Of a stretch of DNA of 64,000 bases, positions 13,131-24,500 are shown piece after piece. Position numbers and translations under genes: made by a program. Each line of letters starts with the position of its first letter. The stretch's first letter is position 1. The DNA lies in assembly GCA_026260175.1 (NCBI GenBank), contig JAKCWW010000375.1, forward strand, positions 1-64,000, in the 5' to 3' direction. This DNA is from Reticulitermes lucifugus. Taxonomy: Eukaryota; Arthropoda; Insecta; Blattodea; Rhinotermitidae. Under the pieces are notes generated by a model. It saw only the letters and a list, made by a program, of their open reading frames with translations. It had not been told where the DNA came from and made no database searches.

Positions 13131-13390
13131 TCGGCACATGAAGGTGGTAAGGTTGTCAGCCCTACGCACCGGCCGCCTTTACACCTCAGGAGATGTTCCT
13201 TGTACTATTTTCTGTTAGAGGCTGAGTCGATCCCAGGGTCGTAGTGCGGCCGGAAGGATTACGTCAATGAAAAATTCCAATGACATTGCAACTTTGCCCA
13301 CCACCAATCGCACAAGAACTGGCCTCGGATCGAACATGTTTCGCGGTGGTAAGCGGCAGGCGACTAACAGCCAGAGACATGGACGGCCTA
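13131..13390 (-). mobile_element. SINE with its own tRNA-like head (copy B)
   Basis: Read on the minus strand from about 13390, a tRNA-like head with box B-like GTTCGATCC (complement of 13327-13335) is followed by the same body as 8418-8643 and 13412-13700: cattgacgtaatccttcc, a cagcctctaacag block, an aaggcggccgg block and gggctgacaaccttaccacc. The 3' end stops at about 13131, short of the extra tail in copy C. No clear target-site duplication was seen. The head differs from that of copy C although the bodies match. Confidence 0.75.
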
Positions 13391-13411
13391 TACTTAAATA
13401 ATTTTGAATTC

Positions 13412-13700
13412 TAAAAGCTATCCCATTACAGGCCTGGACATGCTCTTAGGGTTCCAGGAGTTTCAGGCTCCCAGAATTTCTAGAAAATCGGCAAATGAAG
13501 GTGGCAAGATTGTCAGCCGTACGAATCTGCCACCTTTATCCCAAGGAGACAACCCTGCTAGTCATTGATGTTAGAGGCTGAGTCGACCCCAGGGCCCTAG
13601 CGCGGCCGGAAGGATTAAGTCAATAAAAAATTTTAATAACCCCATTAGGAATCGAACCAGCGACCTTCCGGCTTGTAGCGCACAGCTTCAACAAACTGCG
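13412..13700 (-). mobile_element. SINE, near full length, with perfect box B (copy C)
   Basis: The minus strand carries a tRNA-like head with an exact GGTTCGATTCC box B (complement of 13648-13658). The family body follows (attgacttaatccttccggc, cagcctctaacat, aaggtggcag, ctgacaatcttgccacc). The long 3' segment ends in a gggatagctttt-like tail near 13412, shared with the tail of the 8.4-kb copy. It lies about 20 bp from copy B in the same orientation. No convincing target-site duplication was found. Confidence 0.8.
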
Positions 13701-13709
13701 TTTTGGAGT

Positions 13710-15260
13710 TTACATTTCAAACATTTAAGGGGTATAAACATTGGCGACTATATGTTTGCCGTAAAATATCCAGACTAGCAAGTGGTTTTTGCAAAACAGA
13801 GAAAGCCAACATCCGTGTACCTGTCGTTAATGTCAGCGTCTAAAAAGTGCAGTTAATATAACGTCATGATTGGACTTTTCCATACATTTCTATCCTCAAC
13901 ATCGTTTAAAAAATTTTGCAACTGAATATTATGGGAGGCTTTTACCGAAAGGTTTCGAAGAACTTTTACAAATACGTATGAATCTGTCACAAAATCTATT
14001 ATACATGGAGTGACAAACAGACTTGTCCCTATATGCCACATGTGTTTGACATATTTTATTGAATTTCAATATGCGAGACTTGCAGTGATTTCCATTTCAT
14101 TATTCTCATTTTTAGACCCATTAAAAATATTCAAGGAATGTCACTGGTAATTATTTGTACTACATTATGGAATACTCTGCTTTCCATTTTTTGTATTCAG
14201 TACCTATGTTTCCTGACTATACACAGAGGGGAAAGGATTATTCTCAGTTAGTCACAACCAATTTCATCCCGTTTGAGTTTTGAGTTTGTAGAATATTTTA
14301 CTTGCTTACTTTTACGGTCTTGAATGCTTGATTTGTCAGAGAATATATAAATTCATCGATATTTCACAACAAGGGTAGCGGGCTTTCCTTTCGCAATTAT
14401 CAGTTTTATCTTTTTCCAAATAAACTTGGTTTATCTATTGGAATTCTTTTGACCAACGGATAACCATCCAGTGATACGAAATTATTTCCAATAGAGAATA
14501 ATTTCGTCCACTCCATTTATTGCATTTTATATGTTGCAGTAACTCCAACTAATTTTACTCTTTGCTAACAAAGCAATAATTGAAAGTAAATCTGCCTTTT
14601 TCCACATAAATTCTAAATACAGTTAATATTGAAGGTAAAAATAATCAACAAGTTAAAACTATAAAATAATATGCCAATTATTTATTTTATAAATAAACCT
14701 AACCACCATTAATATCTAAGAAAACACATCTCATATATTTAAAACGTAAAGTAAAATGTTTTACACTTTATTTTGGAACTTCAGATAAGCAACTTTAGTC
14801 AGCCTTCAGAACCTTGTTGAAAATTCTGTATGACTCACCACTGAGATACCTCCTTTTTATTCCTCTCAGTGCAAGGTATTTGCTCTCTCACCTACCTGAA
14901 ACAAACAAAACAACACGTAAACTGTTGTCGGAATATCCGGAAATTTCCTATTTCACGCACAAATTTTGTCACGCTTCTACTATGACAAGTATTATGATGG
15001 AAACCTGAGTAAGTAGCATAAGGCTTCTCAGTTTATTTTGGAATATCCATCCACTCTTGGCCGTCATGTAAACTAACCTCACTGAACATATTCGTGGATT
15101 TCATCAGCTCTTCATGAAAAGGTTTAAGACATTACTGTGTAACAGCCCACAAACGCAAGTTAAGGAGTCTTTATGCCACTGCAAGTCCTCATACATTACA
15201 CCATTCAATGATCAATAACTAGCACACGTGAAAGACTGTCGTTAAATAACCTACAATACT
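13710..15260. other. No recognised gene
   Basis: AT-rich sequence with open frames of at most 64 codons and no motif. No repeats stand out by eye. Confidence 0.5.
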
Positions 15261-15269
15261 TAAATTATT

Positions 15270-15702
15270 TTGTTCCATCTACAGCACACATCTATACTGA
15301 AGAGAAATGTGAGCATATTGCAGGAATTCTAGCTCCCAGATCCTCTTCTGTCTCCACGGGGTCTCACAAACACTGTCATTGAGTTGACCCCAAAGGAAGA
15401 AGTATAGTGGGACTAGGTCAGGTGATCGCGTTGGTCAGACATAAGGCCCCATCACTACCAACCCAGCTATCATAAAGTACTGCAAACAGGTGATTTCCCA
15501 CAGTATGTGTAAAAGGGGCGGGAGTAATTTTCTTTCTGGAAAATCAGGCCTTGGTTGCTTGCTTTCCCAACCGCAGTGCACACGCCGATTTTGTAAAAAG
15601 GAGACGTTTCGAAGCACATGTGCCATTTTTCAAATTGCTCATCTTTGACCCCCTCTACAACCCCAGAAATTTTATAAAAATTATTCCATTACACCCTGTA
15701 TA
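15270..15702 (-). pseudogene. Decayed Tc1/mariner-superfamily transposase, C-terminal half, with one element end
   Basis: The minus strand gives a degraded version of the transposase catalytic end: PFTHTVGNHLFAVLYDSWVG (replacing a GAPPHxxxxVRxxL...WIG block), then in another frame PTRSPDLVPLYFFLWGQLND, the SPDLxPLDFFLWG block in which the last catalytic Asp is Tyr. After a frameshift, PVETEEDLGARIPAICSHFS matches the block that normally follows. Upstream, the minus strand begins near 15702 with cagggtgtaatggaataa, a terminus typical of these elements; the other end was not found. Several frameshifts and stops mean it is dead. The 63-codon ORF 15435-15626 is part of this relic. Confidence 0.75.
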
Positions 15703-15709
15703 AAACATA

Positions 15710-18700
15710 AAATTATTTTAATTATATTAGGGCAATTCGTCGCCAAGAAATTTTCATCTATTTCCACTGCTGAAACAAAATATTGGCGGCCACAAATTTA
15801 AAAATTATCGCGGCTGATAACACAGAACACAGACTTCTATGAACAGTGTACAGAAAGTCGCCTCCCAAGATAAGATAAATACCTGAATTGTGGCGGAGAC
15901 TGCATTCAGAAGTAGTGTGACAAAAGTAAAATTACATCAGGAATGTTCTTAGTACAGTTGAAAATAAATAATCCAGAATATCTGCAATGAACCCGCCTTT
16001 TACCGAATCCCATATATCGTACGTAAAAATGTGTTCTTTTTCTTATCCTATTCTTGTTTCATAACGTGGAAGTGCTAGAGAATACCTGAAGGAAGATATG
16101 CATATGGAAACGACGATATTGTACGTTATTTTCAGGCACAATAATTAACCATGATCTAAACGGTGCACAATATCCTGAGCGTCAATGGAGAGGATGATTT
16201 AATTCACATCGAAATGTCAGTTTTGTAAAATTTTGTAGAAAAGTAAGCATCCGGTAATAAAGGTAGACGCTTGAATTGTAAAGATTTGGAAGACAATTTG
16301 CTCGTTTCCTCAGCTAGGTGGACAATTTCGATGTATTTAAATCCGAGAACTGCATAAGAAGCCTTCAGTACTACCTGAAGCTTGCGCACCAACTTAGCAT
16401 TTTCTTTAAGACAAAGGAAAGCCGAGGAAACCACAGATTATGTGCTCCAGGTTTGATCCAGCGTAGAGAACAGCTTTGATGCTGCCTTGATCTGTGTCCC
16501 CAGAACGTCTACTGAAAGCTCCAGCACAGATGCGTCTCCGAAGACCTTTGTAGGCTGAGTATCCAGGATCTAGCTTATTGAAAGCGTATAGACGTCTAAG
16601 GGGATGCTGCGGGGTTAAGTAAGTACTTAGATTTTCGTCCATACTTTCGCATGGTCAGCAGTCCAACAAATTCCCGGATATTAACAACATTTAGAGCCTT
16701 TATGAACATTCCCTTCACAGTCGTCCGTGTTACTTTTGTAGTATTTGAGACACATATTTTAGAACCCATTTTATTACAGATGAGGGCAACAGTTCCCCAA
16801 ATTAGCTGTCCAAGTCAAATAAGGTCTGCTTGTGAAATACGTTGTAATATAATTTTTGTGAGTAAATTTACATCGAGAATTGCGTATGGACAAAATATTC
16901 CAGTTTTTTCAAAGTATTGTTTAAACTATTCGGGTATGTTAGTGTGACAAGCAGATACTGACAGATAAGTTACTACATAACACAGGGTTCCACAGTATCA
17001 CGTAAAATGATGCCAGAAAGGAAGATCTTAGCAACAAAAGTTTCTTCAACTGTAATATGGAAGGAAAGAGAACACCCCTGCAGTGACGTCGCCACTTTAG
17101 TGGCGTGGCCACATTAGCGGCTTAATGAAGAAATGTTACTTAACAGTGCCCTCTATTTGTCAACGTCGAAGGACGAATAAGAGGGAGACTTTAATACAAG
17201 GAACAACTCCATATTTAATCACTTGTAAAACATCTCAGCTGAAAACGTGGCGAATTTATCCCCTGAAACAGATGAAAGGATGCTCCACACAAAATAACAT
17301 GCATGTCCTAATGCCATGGTGTTTGGTAGGTAGTTACCAACGTTTGGTGAAAACACACTAACGCGATCTTCAGGACTGAATTCACTTCAGCTACTTTTAC
17401 CCTACAAATTGAGCCGTACATTCCTCCGAAATATGGAAAAGCACGTACCAGAATAAACGATTACATAATAAGGGAAACAATGTAAACCTTGTCCTAAAAC
17501 CTCAAGTATCTTAAAATAAAAAATAGTCTACACAGCCAAAAAATATTTAAAATTCTCTGTGTTTTCTTCTTAAAAGTGATGATTTTCTTTTGGAAAACGT
17601 TTTTCTACGAAAGACTAACACTTGAAGCCCAGTAGTTACTTTATATACCACCAGATTTAACATTAAACTATTCTACGTTCTGCCCACAGGCCCCGTTTAG
17701 CCTACATGAATTTTATGGTTCTCGTAAAAACGGCGATTATTTCCCTATAAAGCATTAGACTTCTTTTTTCGTAACGGAGGCCGAGTGTATTTACCGAGCG
17801 GTATGGAGTCACTTTTTATATTTAAATTGGGCTAATTGCAGTATTTAAAGATACAATCCCAACTAGCCATGTTGGCACTTCCCACGAAATTCTATCAACT
17901 TTCATACACTGTTTTTTTGCAAACAAACACAAAATGAAATGCTAAGATTATGCTATAGCACGAGGCTTTAATTTTCAGCATCTACAAATTATCACAGCAC
18001 GAAGGATTATTTTCCATATCCTTAGAAAGCAATCCAATAATTTTAGACACTTCTGAAAATTTTACACCTCAAAAGACTTCATAGCTCTTACCTCAAAAAA
18101 GCTTGTGCTATTTACCCATACTTTTCGCAGGATTATGTTGGTCTTGGTGGAATAAAATAGGCAGTGATATGTTATTCAAATTCTGTTCCACAAAAATATG
18201 TCGTTTGGACCTATTGGTCTTATTTTCTTTATTAAATCCGAGAGAGTAAGTGCAAGCATATTTATACCTCACATTAATTTGCTAACAAAACTGCCAAGAA
18301 GGAAACCTGCTTAATCCAAACTCTAACAGAAAGAGCTATATTGATTCTGGGTTTCTACGGTGTTGATGGCTGCCAATTTGATTAAATAATTAAAATTATT
18401 CTTGACTTTTGTGACATTAAGTATTAACCATAAAATTAAAATTAACTTATTTTGTTTTAATATTTAGAGTACACGCATATATTATTAATCTCTTTATAAA
18501 TTTATTTACTATTTGTTTTATATATTAGTAAGAGAAACCCATTAATTCCTCTTCGTACGTTACCAAAATCCAATAGGAGAATGAATTAATATTATGTTAG
18601 TAAAGACACTAAAGATCAATAAAGCTTTACTTTGAGCCTAAAATATTGAAGAAATATCACTAGAAGAAATCAAACAGTTTACTACCACCTCGCAGCTTTC

Positions 18701-20090
18701 AATGTTACTTATTCGCCAGTAGGTACATTAAGCCTTGACCATCTATAATTCTCACAAAGTTTATCTCCAGATTTCTCCATCAAGTAATAAATAAAATTCC
18801 TTGCACTGTAACTGCTCGTAATACGTAATGTCCTACACGTTACCTTACCGCAACGTATCTGACGTTGATAGATGTGTTACTTGGTGAGGTCAATTGAAAT
18901 AGAATGACGCAAGTGTTACGTCAAATATCCGGTAATGCAAAGGAATTTCAAATGTTTACTGTAATGGACCTTGAATGTGCGATTTTCAGACGCATCTCGT
19001 CAAGTCAAATCCTATTTAGATGTAAATTAATCCCTTGACGTATGTAAAACTTGCTTACTGCAAGCCTCCAACCATACCCTTTTTAAACATAAGTCTATGT
19101 TAATTAAAGCAATACATTCCCTCTCTAGTAAAATCAAAACCGTTAGCATAAAATAATCTAATTCTAATTATTGTTAACAATGATTAGGTCGGGTATCAGG
19201 GCAAGATACACTGCCACAAATTTCCATTATTGCCTCCTGGTCTTGAAATTTCCTGCTAATTTTAATTTTATTTGGCTTCTTCATGAATGCAAAAGGAAAA
19301 CTACTTCCAAGATTCTGTAAAGAAATTTGACTACCTGGATCAACATGCCTAATATTTTTTCTCCATTGACGTGCAGAAATGTGTTCCTTTCTTAATTTAG
19401 GAAGTGTTTTCATTTGTAAGCTTCTCCAAAGGAAAGTGTCTAAAATGACATGAGCTTTAAATATAATTAAAGCTCTCTTCATAAACTGTGCTCAAAACTT
19501 ATCTTTTCTTAGTTGAAGAGTGCGATGTTCCAGGAGTCTAGATAGGCTAAGGCTGTTCAAGAGTAGATTTATGAACTTTGTCAAATTTGTTTCTCTATTT
19601 CTGTACCGTGTTATACGCAAGGAAATTAATTCATTTTAATTTTCTCGCGTTCTACTTACAGGTAATTTGTACAACCGTCCCGATCTGCTATACAGACTTG
19701 TAAGATTATCTGGCAGAATACCTTTCTTCATTACAAGGCCGTCTGATTCAATGTTACATGTATATAATTAATACAACAGGCACCCCGAAACAAGGAATTA
19801 TTTGAAGTGTGAGAAAGTACAAACCACAGAGAATGTGAGAAATGAAAGATGTAAAAAGAGAAGGAAATAAAAAATGATTATAAATTTCAAATTAAATAAG
19901 TTAACGTAAACATTTACACACAGTCTTAAAGGAAATGCAGTAATAGGTTTAGAGAAAAGAAAATGTTCTCTAAATATTCGTAGAACATCTGTTCAACTAC
20001 GTATAATTCCATATTGTTACCCACTTAACATTTTCTCTACACTACTATCGAAGATCCAACCTACAAAAACTGGACTATTATAATACACAC
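15710..20090. other. Long stretch with no recognised gene
   Basis: The longest frames (16651-16947, 98 codons; 19174-19482, 102 codons) show no recognisable family and are near the length expected by chance. An 11-bp-scale hairpin at 17090-17105 is too short to name. No repeats were recognised. Confidence 0.5.
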
Positions 20091-20125
20091 ATACGTGTGT
20101 TTCTAGGCTTTAGCAGCCGTGTCTT

Positions 20126-20216
20126 TGAAGTCTCGGTTCTTCTGGTACGTGGCCTAGTTGATTTGCATCTATCACTCAGTGATACGGCGCCACATAACAG
20201 AAGAAGGGAGGCCTCA
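20126..20216. repeat. Compact hairpin copy of a dispersed inverted-repeat family
   Basis: Arms 20126-20158 and 20184-20216 are inverted and match at about 24 of 33 positions. Each resembles the family end cttctg-g-tgtg-cgcc..., also present at 30269-30306/30428-30465, 43165-43205, 47640-47690 and 58590-58625. Only about 25 bp separate the arms, so the copy could fold as a hairpin. No protein is encoded. Confidence 0.6.
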
Positions 20217-20954
20217 ACGCACATATGCATATATATAAATACTGTGCTGCGAAAAGCTAAGAAGGGCCGTGCCTCAAGAACATATCATTACCAGAGAGAT
20301 AGAGTGCAGAAGTGTAAGTACGCACTGCTAAACCTCAACGTAAGATATAACATTAAACACGTTAGCCAAGAACCAATACACGAAATGTGACTCGGTTTAA
20401 AAAATTTCCATTTTCAATGATATGACTCGATTTATAAGTCAAGTTACAACATCGCGAATATAAAACTCATCTTTAGGTTTTAGACTTACGATATTATCAA
20501 CTGATGACGATAGTCTAAAGCTGAAACTATTAGCAACGACAGCATAAAAATATCTCTAGATAAGGGTTATGTTTGGCGGGAAGATTTAGTAAATCATCAA
20601 CTAGAGTTTTCACAACAAGACGCAAATAACGTTACGAGCCATGCAGACTTGTATTATTGACTTTCTTATGTACGTACAACCACATACGCCGTACATATTG
20701 GCCATCTTCCTCAGCACTCCTATCTCACACATCATCAGTACATATTCTGTCAGAAACAAATTTTAGTTCGTTTCTGAACGACGACTGGACAAGCCACTGG
20801 TCCCACAGCCTCTTATCAGATGGTACCGAGAGCGATTATCTGATAACTCATCCTCATGTAATGCCACGATAAAAACTTGTAAGCAATAACAGTCTTGATT
20901 GAGTGGCGTTCAAGCACAGGAATAATTTTGTGCATAATTACTTTTTTATGTATA

Positions 20955-21386
20955 TCAGTGACGGCCGATCCCGGTGGCCGCGCGGCCTAAGAAGTGGATC
21001 TGCGGCCGCTCACCTGCTGGGATTGCGGGATCGAATCCCACCGGGGGCATGGATGTTTGTGTTGTGTTTGTTATAAGGACGATAGTATGGAACGTANNNN
21101 NNNNNNNNNNNNNNNNNNNNNNNNNNNNNNNNNNNNNNNNNNNNNNNNNNNNNNNNNNNNNNNNNNNNNNNNNNNNNNNNNNNNNNNNNNAAAATCCCGC
21201 CAGGGGCATGGATGTCTGTCTGTTGTGAGTGTTGTGTGTTGTCAGGTAGAGGTTTTTGCGTCGGGCTAGTCACTCGTCCTGAGGAGTCCTACCGAGTGTG
21301 GTTTGTCTGAGCTTCGACAATGAGGAGACCTTAGCCCACTAGGGGCTGTTGCGCCACGGAAAGAAGAAGAAAATACTTCAGTGACG
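20955..21386 (+). mobile_element. SINE with target-site duplication, interrupted by a sequence gap
   Basis: A 9-bp direct repeat tcagtgacg flanks the insertion (20955-20963 and 21378-21386). The 5' part is tRNA-like, with GGGATCGAATCCCACC at about 21027-21042 as a box B-like core, followed by a GT-rich segment. After 94 unread bases the sequence resumes with a second, diverged copy of the same module (atcccgccaggggcatggat versus atcccaccgggggcatggat). The body then runs to ggggctgttgcgccacgg and a GAA/A-rich tail. The flanking duplication suggests one insertion containing an internal duplication, or a misassembled join, rather than two independent SINEs. Confidence 0.7.
21097..21190. other. 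Assembly gap (94 N)
   Basis: A run of unread bases lies inside the SINE and between two copies of the same module. The open frames drawn through it are artefacts. Confidence 1.
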
Positions 21387-21484
21387 AGGCTTAAATACAA
21401 ATTTGGTTTTTTTTAATGTCATCCCTCTTTGTTAATAGTATAAAAATTAAATCAATGTCTCTCCAAACACAACTACATTCTATT

Positions 21485-21535
21485 TATTATATATAACTAC
21501 ATGTTTCGACCTATCTCAGGTCATCCTCAATTTCA
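21485..21535 (-). ncRNA. Hammerhead-like motif, degenerate copy
   Basis: On the minus strand: TTGAGGA (complement of 21524-21530; canonical CTGANGA with first C changed), an extra T, a 5-bp hairpin GACCT/AGGTC with a 5-base loop (21508-21522), then GAAAC (21503-21507) and ATGTA. No convincing outer stem was found. The hairpin sequence differs from the other copies yet still pairs perfectly. Transcription or cleavage cannot be judged from sequence. Confidence 0.4.
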
Positions 21536-21539
21536 CGAT

Positions 21540-24500
21540 TGGTCTTTAAAACATATTGAGGAAGAAATATGCATTATGTAAGTCCGTAAAACGTTGTAAT
21601 TACCTGAGTATTGTATCTGTGCCAGCCGAAGTATGTAACACATAACATGAAATGGGAGGGAAGAAAAGAACGACCGTAAGCTACTAAGAACACCACAATT
21701 TTTGTTTAATTAAGTGGTTTGTATTCCATCAAAATGCTTTCACGAAACTACAAATTCATTTTTATATTAATTTCGATCTGCCCAAGAATAATAGAGTTAC
21801 CTTTAACCTTTATTTTAGAATTGTTATGCAAACAACAGACAAATAAACGCTATGTAGGCGACCTTTATTCATTTGTAGTTCGTTTAAAGACATTTTCAAT
21901 AACTCAGTATAAGAAACACATGACTGGATAATAATGAATAATGAATTTGATGTACTAAACCCCACCTGCTTTTACGTAACAAATGAAAGTACATTTCCTG
22001 TCAAAACCCTCGGTGTGCAGATCGATATTATATCCTTGAACGTTCTAAACACGTCCGAAATTTCGTCCCGAAACTACCTCTTTCAGTTGAAACGAAATGC
22101 AACACGACTGCAATTTTAGAGTTGTAAGTGGCTTGTCAGAGACAGTTTCATATACCCAAAAATTATTTCTTGCTCGTGACAGTGAAGAGTAAGTTTGAGA
22201 CATTAAAGCCATTTTCCGTACATCTTGTAGCACCTCTTATTTTCTTCTTTGTGTGGTATCTTATTAGCCTTATTTCCATAACTGGTCCTGCTGCTTCGGA
22301 TTAAACTTTCAGCCACTCTCAGTCTCTGCTGAAAAAGTTATTCTTCGCTTGAGATACAATTAAGTACATGTATCTCTTGCGTGAATTGCATTTACGGTAA
22401 TTTAGTTCCTGCACTGACATAAAAATGAACAAATCAACGCTGCATATTTCATCCTCCATGAGGAAAGAGAGAGCAAAAATACAGCCTCAGCAATTAAAGC
22501 TATGATAAATCGTGTCATCCCGAGTTCCGAGAGCATCCAAGCGCGACCTGGAAGCCCCGTCCGACAGACCGTATGATCACTGTGCTGTGGGCAGACGACA
22601 TTGCTCCACCAGGCACTGATCCTGTAGCCGGTCGTTACGGATATTAGGCCTGACAGAATCCGGGTCTGTGCACTTAAATTCATCGGTGAGTGAATCAGTG
22701 ACGTAACTCACACTTTGCATTACACGATAATAAGTCTGGTCTAACAAGACTGCATCACTGAAAACTTTAGCCTATAAGACTTTATCTGAAAGTGTAGAGA
22801 ATATATGGAATTTTAGAAGTTTCTGAAGCGGTGTGGATGAGATATGCGTTCTATTGCGGTATGATGCTCCTTCAATGGTTAATGGTACGCGGACCTTACA
22901 AATTAAGCAAATTCTCTAGTATTAATCGGTGAATAGGTCAGTATGTAGATTGGTCCTTCTAGGAGTTACAGATGTAACGTACTTCTATCTATCTCTCCGA
23001 TCCCAAAGTTCCAGAAAGAACAAAATAGTTCATAATACAACATTACGTAATTTTACTCTAACATTAAGTTTTTAAACACTGCCCTCTTTTTAAATGTTCA
23101 GGCCTGTAATATTTCACATCTTAATACACGTACATAAGTGACTGCAAAATTACTCAGTAATCACTTGAGTTACGTCTATGATATTTCACTAAAGATGGAG
23201 AGTCAGGCCGAAATATATTGGAATCTTCTGCAAGCAAGTAAATGAAGGAAATCTATTTTCTTTTATATAAAAGATTATTTGTGTTAAATGTTTTATGAGC
23301 TTGAGCTCGGTAAAGAATAAGCTACATTTTTAATGTTATGTTTTAAAATAATAAACATTAAGTATATCACAAACGTCAAAAATTACATGAAATTGATAAT
23401 TTAAAACAACAAAAATTAAAAAGAGGGTGGTGAGAACATGTATAAAAATTTAAATATAAGGCCTTTGTCACAAGTTTTAAAAACAGTTAATAATAAAACA
23501 CAAACATGAAGCATTAATGCAAATGTAAGTTCAGCACGAAAATCAGTATCCATAGCTTTGTCTACTAGTCTAATTCCCAAAAATATATTTCAGATTTTGA
23601 TTAAGTGTGGTGCTTGAAAACTTTACGGCTTTACCGCCAGGAAAAACATTGGACAGGACACGGGGTTAGATTCTGAGTCAGCGTACACGTGGCAGGAAAG
23701 AAATAAATCTCTGTTCCTGCCGAAAATTGAAGCCCAGGCTTTAAGCAACATGCAGTAAGGCTGATGTCATTACGAGATTGTCTAATATTCTATTCGTACT
23801 AAGCTGTTCGTCCTAATTTCCGTTAACAGAATAAATGTGTTGTTTCTAGTTAAAAACTACAGTTAACTTGGGAATGTCGCACCTGCTTTGCAACTGGGAG
23901 TCATCCGGGACTGCACATCCTGACTGGACTTTTCGTCATGTTCTTTTCCCCAGCCCCTCAAGTCATCTACTGTCTTAATAGTTCTTTCACAAATCATCAC
24001 CACCGCTATGTCTCCATGTGATTGCGCGTAGATGGCAGGAGCCAGAAAGGGCACAAATTATCATTCGTGCCCCTTAATCCCAAGCAAATACTGCAGACAC
24101 CAAGATCGATTGGAATGTAGACACAGTTCTACTTCGACGTCGGTAATGCTCAAGCTGTAACTTCGTTAAAATCGCTGTCATGTCTAAAGCCTTTAGCTAT
24201 AAAGCAATACCTTTAGTTATACGAGTATATGCTGCGATGTATATTCCAATATGTTTGCTAACCTTGCAAGCATTGCCGGTGGAAATGGGGATAATGAACA
24301 GAAATCCAATATAGTGTTACTGAATTGGTGGAGCGAGAACCGCAGCTGATACGATATATAAAATAAGCAAAGTGAAAATTCTTAGAAATCCTCTCTGAGA
24401 CTGTTTATACATCAAACAGGCCTAGCTGTCATTTCAATCTGGAATTGTTCTGCAAAAGTAAGTAAAAACAGGGCATTATGCAAAACGTAAGTCAAATTCA

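Noticed and set aside
17090-17105. Small perfect hairpin cgccac/gtggcg
   Set aside because: Six base pairs with no context; expected by chance in this length of sequence.
20955-21273. Open frames running through the N gap
   Set aside because: They depend on unread bases and lie in a SINE.
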